From: Grammothele lineata
Taxonomy: Eukaryota > Basidiomycota > Agaricomycetes > Polyporales > Polyporaceae
Assembly: GCA_002150815.3 (NCBI GenBank)
Contig: NDFF03000174.1
Location: forward strand, 1 to 64,000
Direction of reading: 5' to 3'
DNA length: 64,000 bases
Translations under genes and position numbers: made by a program
In this document: one piece after another, positions 38,020 to 47,450 of the stretch
Layout: each line of letters opens with the position of its first letter
How positions within the stretch are numbered: position 1 is the stretch's first letter
The notes under the pieces: model-generated
Databases searched by the model: none
What the model was told of the DNA's origin: nothing
What the model saw: only the letters and a program-made list of their open reading frames with translations

Positions 38020-38881
38020 GGCGGTGCAGGCTAGGGGGCGCGACATGCGCTGGGCGGTCGACGTGTTCGTCACGACTTGTATGTTGTCAGCATGGGATGT
38101 ACGAGGATTGCAGAGATCAATACTGGGTGAAGCGAGGGATCGCCCCGGGCGCGAAGGCGAAGACGGTAGCTACGGCCGAGCGCAGAGGGCGGTGCGGGCG
38201 GGAAGACGGGTGGCGGAGAGGGCGAGGAGGGGCGGGACACGCCGGGGACGCGTGAAGAGACACGACGCGGACGTGTGTCGCGGTGACTGACGGGGGCGGG
38301 CGCGCATGTGTCCGAGGCCGGGCTTGGGCCGGGCGGTGGCAATCGAACAGGATGACAAGTGCGGGGCCCTCGAGGCGCAAATTGACGTTCATTCTGAGAA
38401 TGTCAAAATTAACGATGTTACATGTGCGCTCGCGGCGGGGGCCGGGCGGGGGATCGGAGCGCGGCCGGGGAGGGGTCTGGAGAGGTCGACGGCTGTCGGC
38501 GGGCGAGGGGAGAGCGAGGGGCATCGAGCGAGGGATTGGACGGGAAAAGGTAGATGGGTGCAGCCGAGCAGGGACCGGGTCTCAGGCCTTCAGGTCTCAG
38601 AAGAGGAGCCGCAGGGGCTGCAGAGCTGCGGACGGCCGGACAAGACCTCCGCCGTGCGTGGGACGGCCGGGAGAGGCCTGTCTGCCCACCCTTTATTTTC
38701 GTCCGTTGCGCCCGAGCCGCGTCCTTACGTCCCCCATCTTCCTCCTCCTACCCGACGACGTTCGCCTCCCCGGCCTCACCGTCCACTCTCCTTTGGCATT
38801 TATAAGCCCGTCCTTGTTCGTTCCTCGAGCAAGCCCGTCCGGTCATTCCTCCCCCCTACGCTCCCTCACATCCAAGACGTC
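38020..38881. other. Upstream region of the DPBB gene
   Basis: About 860 nt without a recognisable gene. A long frame runs through it into the next CDS (38306-39427), but its composition is GC-rich, it reads through a splice donor, and the signal-peptide ATG lies inside it. The last 200 nt are strongly C/T-rich. Confidence 0.45.
38801..38806 (+). promoter_or_regulatory. Likely TATA box of the DPBB gene
   Basis: A TTTATAAG match lies 76 nt upstream of the ATG at 38882, in a C/T-rich context typical of highly expressed fungal genes. Position and sequence are seen; function is inferred. Confidence 0.45.
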
Positions 38882-39873
38882 ATGTACTTCTCCAAGGCCC
38901 TCGTCGTCCTTTCCGTCGCCCTCTCCGCCATGGCTTCCCCCCACATGCCTCGCGGCGCCAACCACCACGCGATCGCCCAGCGTGCCGCCATTCCTGTCGC
39001 TGAGCCCCAGCCGACCGCTGCGCCCGTGCCCGCCCGCCGCAAGCGCGACTCCTCGACTCGCTGCAAGGTCCGCTCTTCCAGCGTTGTCAGCAGCTCGGCC
39101 GCGCCCTCCTCCTCGTATGTGTCCGCGCAGCCCTTGATATATAGCCGCGCGTCTCATTCTTTGGCTTTCAATTGCAGTTCGATCGTCGTTCCCCAGAACG
39201 TAGAGAGCGAGGCGACCTCCTCCACCAAGGAGGCCGCGACCACCTCGGCCACCCCGACCAGCACCAAGGTGCAGACGTCGACTAAGGCCCCCACGTCCAC
39301 CAAGCATTCCACCACTGCCCAGGCGACCTCGAGTGCCAGCTCTTCGTCCTCGAGCGATGATCCCCTCGGTATCCTGACTGGTACCCACTCCGGCGACGGT
39401 GCGTTCTTTCAGGTTGTGCTCGGCTAGGTAGGATTTGTCTCATGAATCTGTGCTATTGACTAGGAACCTTCTACGCCACGGGTCTCGGCGCGTGCGGTAT
39501 CACCAACTCTGACACGGATTTCATCGCCGCCGTCTCCCACACGCTCTTCGACAACTACCCGTGAGTTCGGCCTATTATAACTACTACTTGCGGTACTCAC
39601 CATTTATATCAGTGGCTACGATGGCGTGAACCCGAACAACAACCCGCTCTGCGGCAAGAAGATCAAGGCCACCTGTGAGTTGTTATCTACTGTATGCAGG
39701 GCGATTCGTATTGACATGGTCTTCTAGACAATGGTCAGACCATCACGGTCGCCGCCACTGACCGTTGCACGGGCTGCGACACGTTCTCGCTCGATTTCTC
39801 CCCCTCCGCGTTCCAGTCGCTTGCGTCTCTCGACGTTGGTCGCCTCAAGGATGTGACGTGGGTGTGGGCTTAA
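38882..39873 (+). CDS. Secreted double-psi beta-barrel (expansin/RlpA-like) protein
   Basis: Five exons (38882-39114, 39178-39398, 39464-39560, 39613-39674, 39728-39873) give 252 aa. A signal peptide is evident (MYFSKALVVLSVALSAMASP). Residues ~60-140 are a Ser/Thr-rich, probably O-glycosylated linker (STKVQTSTKAPTSTK). The last ~105 residues form a DPBB domain: TFYATGLGACGITN, VSHTLFDNYPGYDG, NPLCGKKIKATYNGQTITV, TDRCTGCDTFSLDFSP, ending LKDVTWVWA. Such proteins are often upregulated in fruiting or wood-decay and may loosen cell walls or bind carbohydrate. They lack the expansin CBM domain and have no proven catalysis. The TATA-like element upstream fits strong regulated expression. Confidence 0.88.
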
Positions 39874-40985
39874 GAAGAGTTCGTCGTCGCACATTTTCCA
39901 TCACCACAGCCCTGCAAGATACCTCCAGCAACCTCGCTATCCATGCTGCTTTCGGAGGCTTGCTGTCACTGTTTTCCGCGTTTTTATTACCTTTAATATT
40001 GTCTCGCTCTCGTTCCCGCCCTCGGCGTCTGTGGCGTTTCCGTTGATTCTTCCGCCCTCGCTTGCGTAGGGCGTGTCGACGGCTAGGGAGGGTTGGGGTA
40101 CCTACACTCGTGTTGTATTGCATGCAATCTGGATGCACGTTGACTTGGAATGAAAGAAATTACAAATGTCTTACTTGCTTTGTGCGCTCCTTTCAGTGAA
40201 GGACACGTATGAACTGAATGCGTGTTGGCGCAGCGTGGGATATGAATAGACTTACACATTTCCGTCCAGTGATCCGACGGGGAACGGTTGCTAGGCATGC
40301 CGGATGTAAAAAGCGGCCAGCTTGCGGTGCGAATTGAAGGTTGTCTATTTATTACGATTGACGCCGCGGAAGGATGTCCAACGGAGTTCGTCTTCTATGA
40401 TCCCGGGGAGCTGATGGCCCCGGCCGCGGGCGTCATGGCCGAGGACTCGGGCAGCGGTTGCAGCAACCCGCACTGGCCTCCGGCCGTGTTGAGCTGCTGC
40501 TCCTCGGACCTTCTGTAGTAATATTTTGGAGATATTCTCAGTCATGCCGCGGTGGCGTCGTAGATAACCATCGCGCCGCTGCGCCTTTACAGCCGGTCCG
40601 GTCGCCAAGAACGGATCTGGATCCTCTGAGACGATCACTACATATATATGTACCACGATCCAGCGCTGCGGACCGCGATCAAAGGTTTGATCGACGACAA
40701 ACCCCCCTAGGGGCGTTCCAGGCATCGGTCGTGTTCGTTGTGCCAGGATCTAGCAGCTGGGCGAAACGCGAACACATCCGTGTGTCATCTCGGGCGACGC
40801 CGAACGTTTCTGCCAAGGGCCAGACTCTGCCATACAACGGGAACAAGTAGAGAATACTCAGTCAAAGCAACAGTTCGGTAAATGGAGCGAAAGGGAAAGT
40901 AAGGAGCACGTGGCGGTGCTGTGCATTGGTTCAAATTGAGCTTGATCCCCTTAGATCGCGTCGCATAGCGCTTCATCTGGAGTTT
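39874..40985. other. 1.1-kb intergenic stretch
   Basis: Between the stop of the DPBB gene and the start of the truncated F-box gene I see no recognisable coding or RNA element. Frames of up to ~130 aa exist on both strands without family resemblance. Confidence 0.35.
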
Positions 40986-41493
40986 ATGGCCGACGCCTCT
41001 AGCCAGCAGTCCGCCACCCTCGATGAACTTGTCAGCCGGCCCCTCAGCGACATCGCACGAGAAATTTCTGCTCTCAGACAGGAGAATGTGCGTCTTAAAC
41101 ACGATGTAGAGCGTCTCAACGGCGAGATCGAGTCCCTAGCTCCTGTGAGCTCACCACCGGCGCCACTCGGTATCGTTTTTGTGTGAGCTGACCTTCCGTC
41201 GGTTCTTCCTAGGCATTTGAGGTCGCAGAGAGAGAACGGGTTGTCTATCGTGCAGCAGTGAAGGCACTCATGCGGGAAGGACAAGTATGCTACTCGCTAT
41301 GTCTGCCTCCGACGAACCGATCGCTCATGGGGCCCAAACTTTCCGCTCTTCGCATATGCAGTTCCTGCAGCCCTTTGGGCAACTACAGCGCCCCCACATC
41401 GGCGTTTTTCCGCCCGAAATTCTCCTCCGCATCATCCGCGGGGCGTACGCGCCATGGTACGAACACTATGATGGCAAATGTGTATATTTATTA
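40986..41493 (+). pseudogene. Truncated F-box gene interrupted at a repeat motif
   Basis: Three exons can be read (40986-41144, 41213-41284, 41362 onward). They give a coiled-coil start (LSDIAREISALRQENVRLKH), AFEVAERERVVYRAAVKALM and an F-box-like block GVFPPEILLRIIRGAYAPWYEHYD. Basidiomycete F-box proteins normally continue for several hundred residues after this block. Here the sequence turns at about 41466 into AT-rich and then (GC)n-rich DNA with no coding character, and no downstream remainder of the gene is visible. The 28 nt at the break (41466-41493) match the inner arm of the nearby palindrome at 25 of 28 positions. I infer disruption by a repeat element; a short functional protein is the alternative. 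Confidence 0.6.
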
Positions 41494-42580
41494 GTTTTGG
41501 CGCACGCGCCGATTAGCCGAGCCGCGCCACATTTATCCCGCATAACGCGCGAAACTAATCATTTTGCAGGTCGCGCGCGCGCGCGCCCTGCCCACACCCC
41601 GCGCGCGCACTTTTCTGGCCAAACCGAAATGTCTGTCGATAGCCTCGAATACCTTCCCAGACATTGTGTAGATACTCTCTGTACTGTATTCATACATTTT
41701 GTCCCTTGATACACCACTGATTCTCCCGAAATGTGCGACTAGAGCTTGGAGCCTGAGGTGGTCCGAGTCCCGGGAGGTACTAGGTGGATTGATATTAGCT
41801 GGTGCGAGTTTGACTCCGCATAGGTACTCAGTATTCGACTTGGATTATCTACGAAAAGCCAGACAGCTCCAGTCAACTTCAAGTCTCCTTCCGGGAGACG
41901 AAGGTCCCGAGTCTCAGATTCTTGGACTCGGCTCTGAGGAGCCACTCGACTGAGTACCACTGAAGTCCTGGCCTCCGGGCAACTACTAAGTAATTACTAC
42001 CGCCTATTCTTGCTTTCATCCACGTCATAAAGGGCCATGACTGTGGTAAACTACTCTTGGCTCGTCTGCCAGTGCTTGAACAGTGCTTGCGGGTCCGGAC
42101 TCAAATGACCTCAGGCAAATTGGACTGGCGGTACTTGGTAGACTCTACTATAATGGCACTCACAGGTGCCACCCACTGAGCCTACATGCACATTCCCATA
42201 GAACCAATGCCCCCTTCTGACGAACATCTGTAGCAGACCATTAGTTCTATTCACTGTAACAGGCACCCGTGAGTAGTTGGCTTCGCAATGTATCCAGGGG
42301 CTGGGGGTCTTACTGGGCTCGGATACAGGCATGGTACTAGTAGTACTAGCCTCGAACCGTGCAACTTGCATGACCGTCAGTGTCTTATGTTAATATTGCG
42401 ATTGACTAGTAACTACACCACTATACCATACTCTGCCATGTACTTTTTCAGTCTTTGAATGCAGAACCCGCAGCGCCCAGCATCTCGAAGCGATGTACGT
42501 TCGAGGCGAAAGTCGAGCGAGTTCAAGGTGCTCGGACGGCCGCCCGCCTTCAAGCTTCAAGCTTCAAGCCGGGCCGGCAA
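41494..42580. other. Repeat-derived non-coding stretch
   Basis: The start is rich in alternating GC (for example 41573-41586) and the remainder shows no gene. Nothing resembling the missing C-terminal half of the F-box gene is present on either strand. The composition differs from the neighbouring genes. Confidence 0.4.
42549..42569. repeat. Short tandem repeat, 3 x TTCAAGC
   Basis: Three perfect copies of the 7-mer TTCAAGC lie 12 nt left of the palindrome. Seen directly. Confidence 0.8.
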
Positions 42581-43322
42581 GTCCGAACATGGAGGGTTTT
42601 GAGACCCCCTCGGACGGCAGCATTGTTGAACATACCAACCTCAAACTTCATATTTCGCAATTATACGTATATCTTTCTTATAGTAGGGTGTTTTGAAACG
42701 CGTACATGGCGTATTTATGAGGTCGAGGCCAAGAGGACTCGTCGGTCCCTCCCTTGGGCGCCTAATGAACGGACCCTTGACAAGGCCTCTTTTAGACGCC
42801 TGTCGCTTCTGACGAGCGTCTAAGGCGCGGCGCGCGCGCGCTGTGCATGGAGTGCGCGCGCGGGCTTACATTTTGATAAGCGCGGTACAATAATAAATGT
42901 ACAAATTTGCCTTCATAAGAACACGACCCTTGCGGACGCACCCCGCGAGCCCGGGTTGGCGGGGCGCGTCGCGGAGGGCGTGTTCTATGAAGGCAAATTT
43001 GTACATTTATTATTGTACCGCGCTTATCAAAATGTAAGCCCGCGCGCGCACTCCATGCACAGCGCGCGCGCGCCGCGCCTTAGACGCTCGTCAGAAGCGA
43101 CAGGCGTCTAAAAGAGGCCTTGTCAAGGGTCCGTTCATTAGGCGCCCAAGGGAGGGACCGACGAGTCCTCTTGGCCTCGACCTCATAAATACGCCATGTA
43201 CGCGTTTCAAAACACCCTACTATAAGAAAGATATACGTATAATTGCGAAATATGAAGTTTGAGGTTGGTATGTTCAACAATGCTGCCGTCCGAGGGGGTC
43301 TCAAAACCCTCCATGTTCGGAC
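42581..43322. repeat. 742-bp near-perfect palindrome (inverted repeat)
   Basis: The arms 42581-42917 and 42986-43322 (337 nt each) are reverse complements with no mismatch that I could find. The same 79-residue translation appears from the left arm on + and from the right arm on -. The central 68 nt form an imperfect palindrome around CCCGGG at 42950-42955. Arms contain long alternating GC tracts and an AT-rich inner segment. No protein-coding content is evident. It may be a fold-back element, a head-to-head pair of one short element, or an assembly artefact. It lies 146 nt beyond the stop codon of the PEX11-transposon fusion frame. Confidence 0.9.
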
Positions 43323-43468
43323 ATCAGAACTTCCGTATGACACTAATGCACTGGCGCCCCTGAGACACAGCCATGAAATTCCGCCAGTGCCACCAGTGCC
43401 ACCAGTGCACAGGGTCTCAGTACCCATGCGCGCTACATTCCAGGAAATCGTTCGACTGTGGCATTTAT

Positions 43469-44110
43469 TCAAGTAACTAGTGTCTCGTGGGTGTGGTAAT
43501 CTATGAACGTGTTGACGTAGTAGCTACGGAACGCATGAAGCGAATCAGAATAGTGGAAGGAAGCAGGAATACGAGTGCGACCGTAGTAGGGAATCAGGTG
43601 GCATGCCCGAACAATGGTATCAATATGAACAACGCTGCAAACACGGCGTCCGCCAGAAATCTCGGGCTTTACACGCCACATCCCTGTGATGGGGTCAGGC
43701 GCATGTCCTTCCAGCTCGAACCACTCCACCAGAGCGCATCGATACCGTACGTAACGAAATGTGAACGAGAAGAACATACGAACACGCCCAACTGTCATCC
43801 CAAGCATACCCGGTGCGTCCTCGTCTGTACGAACAAACACAGTGTCATACCTCGATCGCGCACCGTACCAACGTGGGGTGCTCCGGATAAATTCGGAGTG
43901 CATCCCGCCAGGGCCAGCGAGCTCACTCGGAGCGTAGAACGTTGCAGTGGCGGCGAGGTAAATCGATATCTGAGTGTCGAGAGGAACTTCTGGACATTCG
44001 TCGATGGATATCTCGTCGGCGGCAGGTACGTTGGGGTCGGGGTAAAGCTGGTCGTAGACGAAGCGGCGTATGTATTGATGGAGAGATGGCTGGTTATGCG
44101 GGTCGTCGAG
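43469..44110 (-). mobile_element. C-terminal tail of a Plavaka-type DNA transposon protein
   Basis: From SLHQYIRRFVYDQLYPD the frame runs through DTQISIYLAATATFYAPSEL, GPGGMHSEFIRSTPRWYG, SRYDTVFVRTDEDAPGM, YRCALVEWFELEGHAPDPIT, GMWRVKPE, VVHIDTIVRACHLIPYYG and HYSDSLHAFRSYYVNTFIDY. This is the pattern I recall for the extreme C-terminus of basidiomycete Plavaka (CACTA-superfamily) proteins. The DDE transposase core is not present in the window. The segment is intact, without stops or frameshifts, and is fused to PEX11. The family assignment rests on memory of motif order. Confidence 0.68.
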
Positions 44111-46385
44111 ATATGGCGCCAGCTTCTCCTCGCCAGCCGGCTCAACTGGGGGCGGAATGGCACTTGTGGTGGGCTGGAGCGCCGTCGCCTCCCAACCACT
44201 CTTCCATGAAGCCACCCCAGCGACAAAACCGCAGATATCGAGCCATATCTGTCACGAGGAACGGAAGGCGGTGTCGTTAGCGTTCGTAAGCATACGGTAA
44301 AGTTGGCAGATGAGGATAGGAAGAACCATGTGCCCCCATCTTTTTGAAACCAACGGCGTCCTACGGCTATCGAAGGATCACAAACAAGTTGCACGACATC
44401 CAAAAAGCCGTGCACGGCCCGTAGGCTTCGAAAGGGGTTGGAGAAGAAGGCAAGGCAACAGCCGAATGAGGTGCAAAGGTTGACACGTACCGGGTTGGAG
44501 AAAACTCCCGTCTCGGTCGACCTACATGAAGAGAAACGTTAGCTTTTCGCTGGAAAGCCAGATCGAACGGAGCAATGCAACAGCCTGCACTGGAAGCCCT
44601 AGACCGTGCAGGCACAAGCATGTCGCTGCCAGCGCCGAAAGAGTGTAAGACCCTGCATCACCAGGTACGTTGTATACCGAGACCAGTGCAAAACCATGCG
44701 CTAATGGAACCCGAAGCATCCAAAACCGCGTCATTGCAACCGTAATGCGCCCATGAGGTATGCGTCTAGAGCTTTCATGCTCCCATGCTTGGCCACACGC
44801 AGCATCAGGTAAAGGACACGAGACGGAGGTTGTCTAAACAGAACTCTCTAGCTGCAGCGATGTACAAAAAGACGACGAATGTCCGAGGTGGGAGCGAGTA
44901 GCGCGTTACGTGCGACTAACGCATGTTGATGAATAGCACGGCCGTTTCGATGTTCTGACTCATGTCAAGAGCAACGGCAGCGGCCCCACTCGAGACACTC
45001 GACACGTCAGGGATTGTGCGCCATTCATGGGAATAATGGTCCTCAAATCTCGTGCAAACAAAACGGTAATCACGTGGGCCACAGCCTTGGGCATAGTGGT
45101 TCCATGCCTCCACACCGTTGAACGGGGGAAGGACCCCATCAGACAGTCTAGAAGAACGGAGACACTCATTCGGGAGTGAAAGTGAGGACAGCCTCGACAG
45201 GATGAGCAAAGACCCGAATGCTCGTGGTGGCGCGCGATCCGTGGCCGCTCGGCTTCGTGTGTGAAGACGGCATGCGCAGTCGTCGGCCCTGGCAGATGCC
45301 AAAGCAGCCGAAGGAAGCATGCGAAAACACGGCAGCCAGATATCTTGAGCGGCCCATGGAACCCACGGACACGGATAATCTGACATATTGGACAGGTAGG
45401 AGCAACATACCAGTGAATAGTTTGTGGCAGATATGCCAGGTTGACGATGAGCTCGTTCCAGAGAGCACTTCTTCTCTTATGAATATCCTCCTTTTCCGTA
45501 GAGGTCGCACCGGTCTACAAACCCTCAATCAACTGCGATTCGGTAATGAAAAGGGTGTACATGCCTTCGACTTCCCGAGAGTGCGCTCTCGCATCCCGAG
45601 TAGTTTGTTGTCCTCCTGCAGATGCGCGAGCTGCAGCACAACATATGCTGCCCAGAAGCGGGTAGACCAAATCCCTAGCTTGCCGGCATCGAGCGGAATA
45701 CCCTTTCCGCCGCTGAGAGATGGTACAGGGAGTTGATTTGGAATGATTGAGTGGGTGAGCAGGTAATATAGATGCTCCAACGGGTAGTATGCAAGCATGG
45801 ACCATCCTTGCAAGCGCTCGATAGTACGAAGCTTACGAGTCGGCGAGGGATTGCGTTCCAGAGAGATGAGCCATTGGAAGATGGGGAGGAGACCTGCGTG
45901 TAGTCACCGTGTTGGAGGGCGCACGCGCACCGTCATGACATGATTACGCACCCCAGATCCTGAAGAACATCCGCGCATCGCTGATCGTACTCGCCAGCTT
46001 CCCGAGTCGCGCCGCGGATGGGCTCGAAGGTGCATTGCAAAACCCGGCCTTGTGTTGTATACGGGCGCGCCATTCGAGGAAGGGTATGATGAGTTTGGCA
46101 GTGTATTGAATGAGCTGCCATGCAGACACGTAAGACGCGTCGATCCATCAGGAGAGCGACGTGCCAAGACGCACCATGAAGAATTTACTGCCAATGCAAC
46201 GCAACGGTGGTTATGAACGAGCTACATTGTACATCGGAAAGATGGGGTACTCACTCGCTGCCGCTCCATGTGCTCAGAAACCGTACGAGATGGTTCAGTG
46301 TTTCGGATGAAGGGACAAATGCGAACACGCCGAGGGTGGAGTCCTCAATGCGAGCGAGTGTGAGAGGCTTAGATGCGGCGGACAT
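43469..46385 (-). CDS. PEX11: PEX11-family peroxin with in-frame transposon-derived C-terminal extension
   Basis: Seven exons (46385-46255, 46187-46175, 46114-45952, 45893-45565, 45514-45411, 44521-44491, 44248-43469) give 516 aa. Residues 1-~281 are a complete PEX11-type protein: LNHLVRFLSTWSGSDKFFML, QYTAKLIIPFLEWR, LGKLASTISDARMFFRIWG, EHLYYLLTHSIIP, WSTRFWAAYVVLQLAHL, WNELIVNLAYLPQTIHWST and a terminal IWLDICGFVAGVASWKSGWE. PEX11 proteins elongate and divide peroxisomes. No stop follows. The last exon continues ~235 residues into sequence typical of Plavaka transposon proteins. Exon 2 is only 13 nt, intron 4 is GC-AG (GCATGT), and intron 5 is unusually long (889 nt). Whether the extension is translated is inference. 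Confidence 0.72.
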
Positions 46386-47450
46386 TTTGAAGGAACGTGT
46401 AGGTCGTTGTAACAGGCTGGATAGCACACAGAAGGTGGAGAGATGGTTGATGCTCACAGAGCGTTGACGACGTTGAGCAACGATGCTCGCAACGGAGCTG
46501 AACGTGAAAGTCACGAAGTCCGGGGAGGTGCCCGGCCCGGCCATGTATGCGCGCTTCTCATAAACTAGCATGGGAAAATGTTACGTAAGCAACCAGCCCT
46601 ATATGAGGCGCGACGCGCAGACTGTTTTTTTTCCTCAGAACAAATCCCTGGAGACACCAAAGTTCGGGCTTGGGGTCGCTCTTCCGTCTCCTTGTCCGCG
46701 TTCCAGTCTCCTAGAACAACTTGCTATGTCTTCCTCTACTCTCGGGGCTTCTCCGTTCTGACTAGTTTCTCACTGTCAACGAGGCACCGCTCTTGATGGT
46801 GCTCATGACAAGGCGGAGGGTACTGGAAGGAGGGGTCGTGTTTGTGGAGGAGACTCACATTCTATCGCTATGTATGCTCCTGATCATGTTATTTGTTTCC
46901 AACGCGAATGTTATGCGTTTTGCCACAACGATTTTGTACGCTCTTCAAGACGCCAACTCTTCCAGCGGATGTTTTGTTAGTGCAGTGTTTGAGGGCGCGG
47001 AAGTCAATTCATCGATGTCTCGATTTGAGGTGGTTGTTGTATAATTCTTGAGTTCCCAACACGTCGAAAGTTGGTGTTTGAATGAATGTGTCGAACTGAG
47101 CTAGCACCAGTCCTGTTGGATTCTCATATTACACGTCATTTACTAAATGGAGTCAATGAGCGTGGTGAATCGGTCGTTAATGGACGATTCGAACTCCGAA
47201 AGCTACGTCGGATGTTGCGTTGAAGCGAGGAGATCACAGCTTGCTCACGAACCTCTGTCATCGTTTCATCACACTTACTGTTCAATCCCCTACCATTGCT
47301 CTCGCCGGCGAGGGCGACCAGCCTTGTCAGTGCATTTGACGCGTCCTTGCGAAGAATCATCCATTCAGAACGCAAATGTACGCCTCCATTCCAATCTAAT
47401 CGACTTTGCATCTCCATCGTGATTAACCGGTCCCTCTCACCTCTCCGCAG
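46386..47450. other. Divergent upstream region (PEX11 / disordered protein)
   Basis: About 1.06 kb with the PEX11 promoter at the left and probably the unresolved 5' exon(s) of the disordered-protein gene at the right. The frame at 46793-47044 has no recognisable content. Confidence 0.35.

Noticed and set aside
38306..39427. 373-aa frame upstream of and through the DPBB gene
   Set aside because: It includes GC-rich promoter sequence and reads across the donors at 39114 and 39398. The signal-peptide ATG at 38882 with spliced exons gives the full DPBB domain.
44916..45386. 156-aa frame on the minus strand as a separate gene
   Set aside because: It lies in the long PEX11 intron, has no family motifs and no convincing start context. 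It could still be part of an inserted element, so it is mentioned only under the intron finding.
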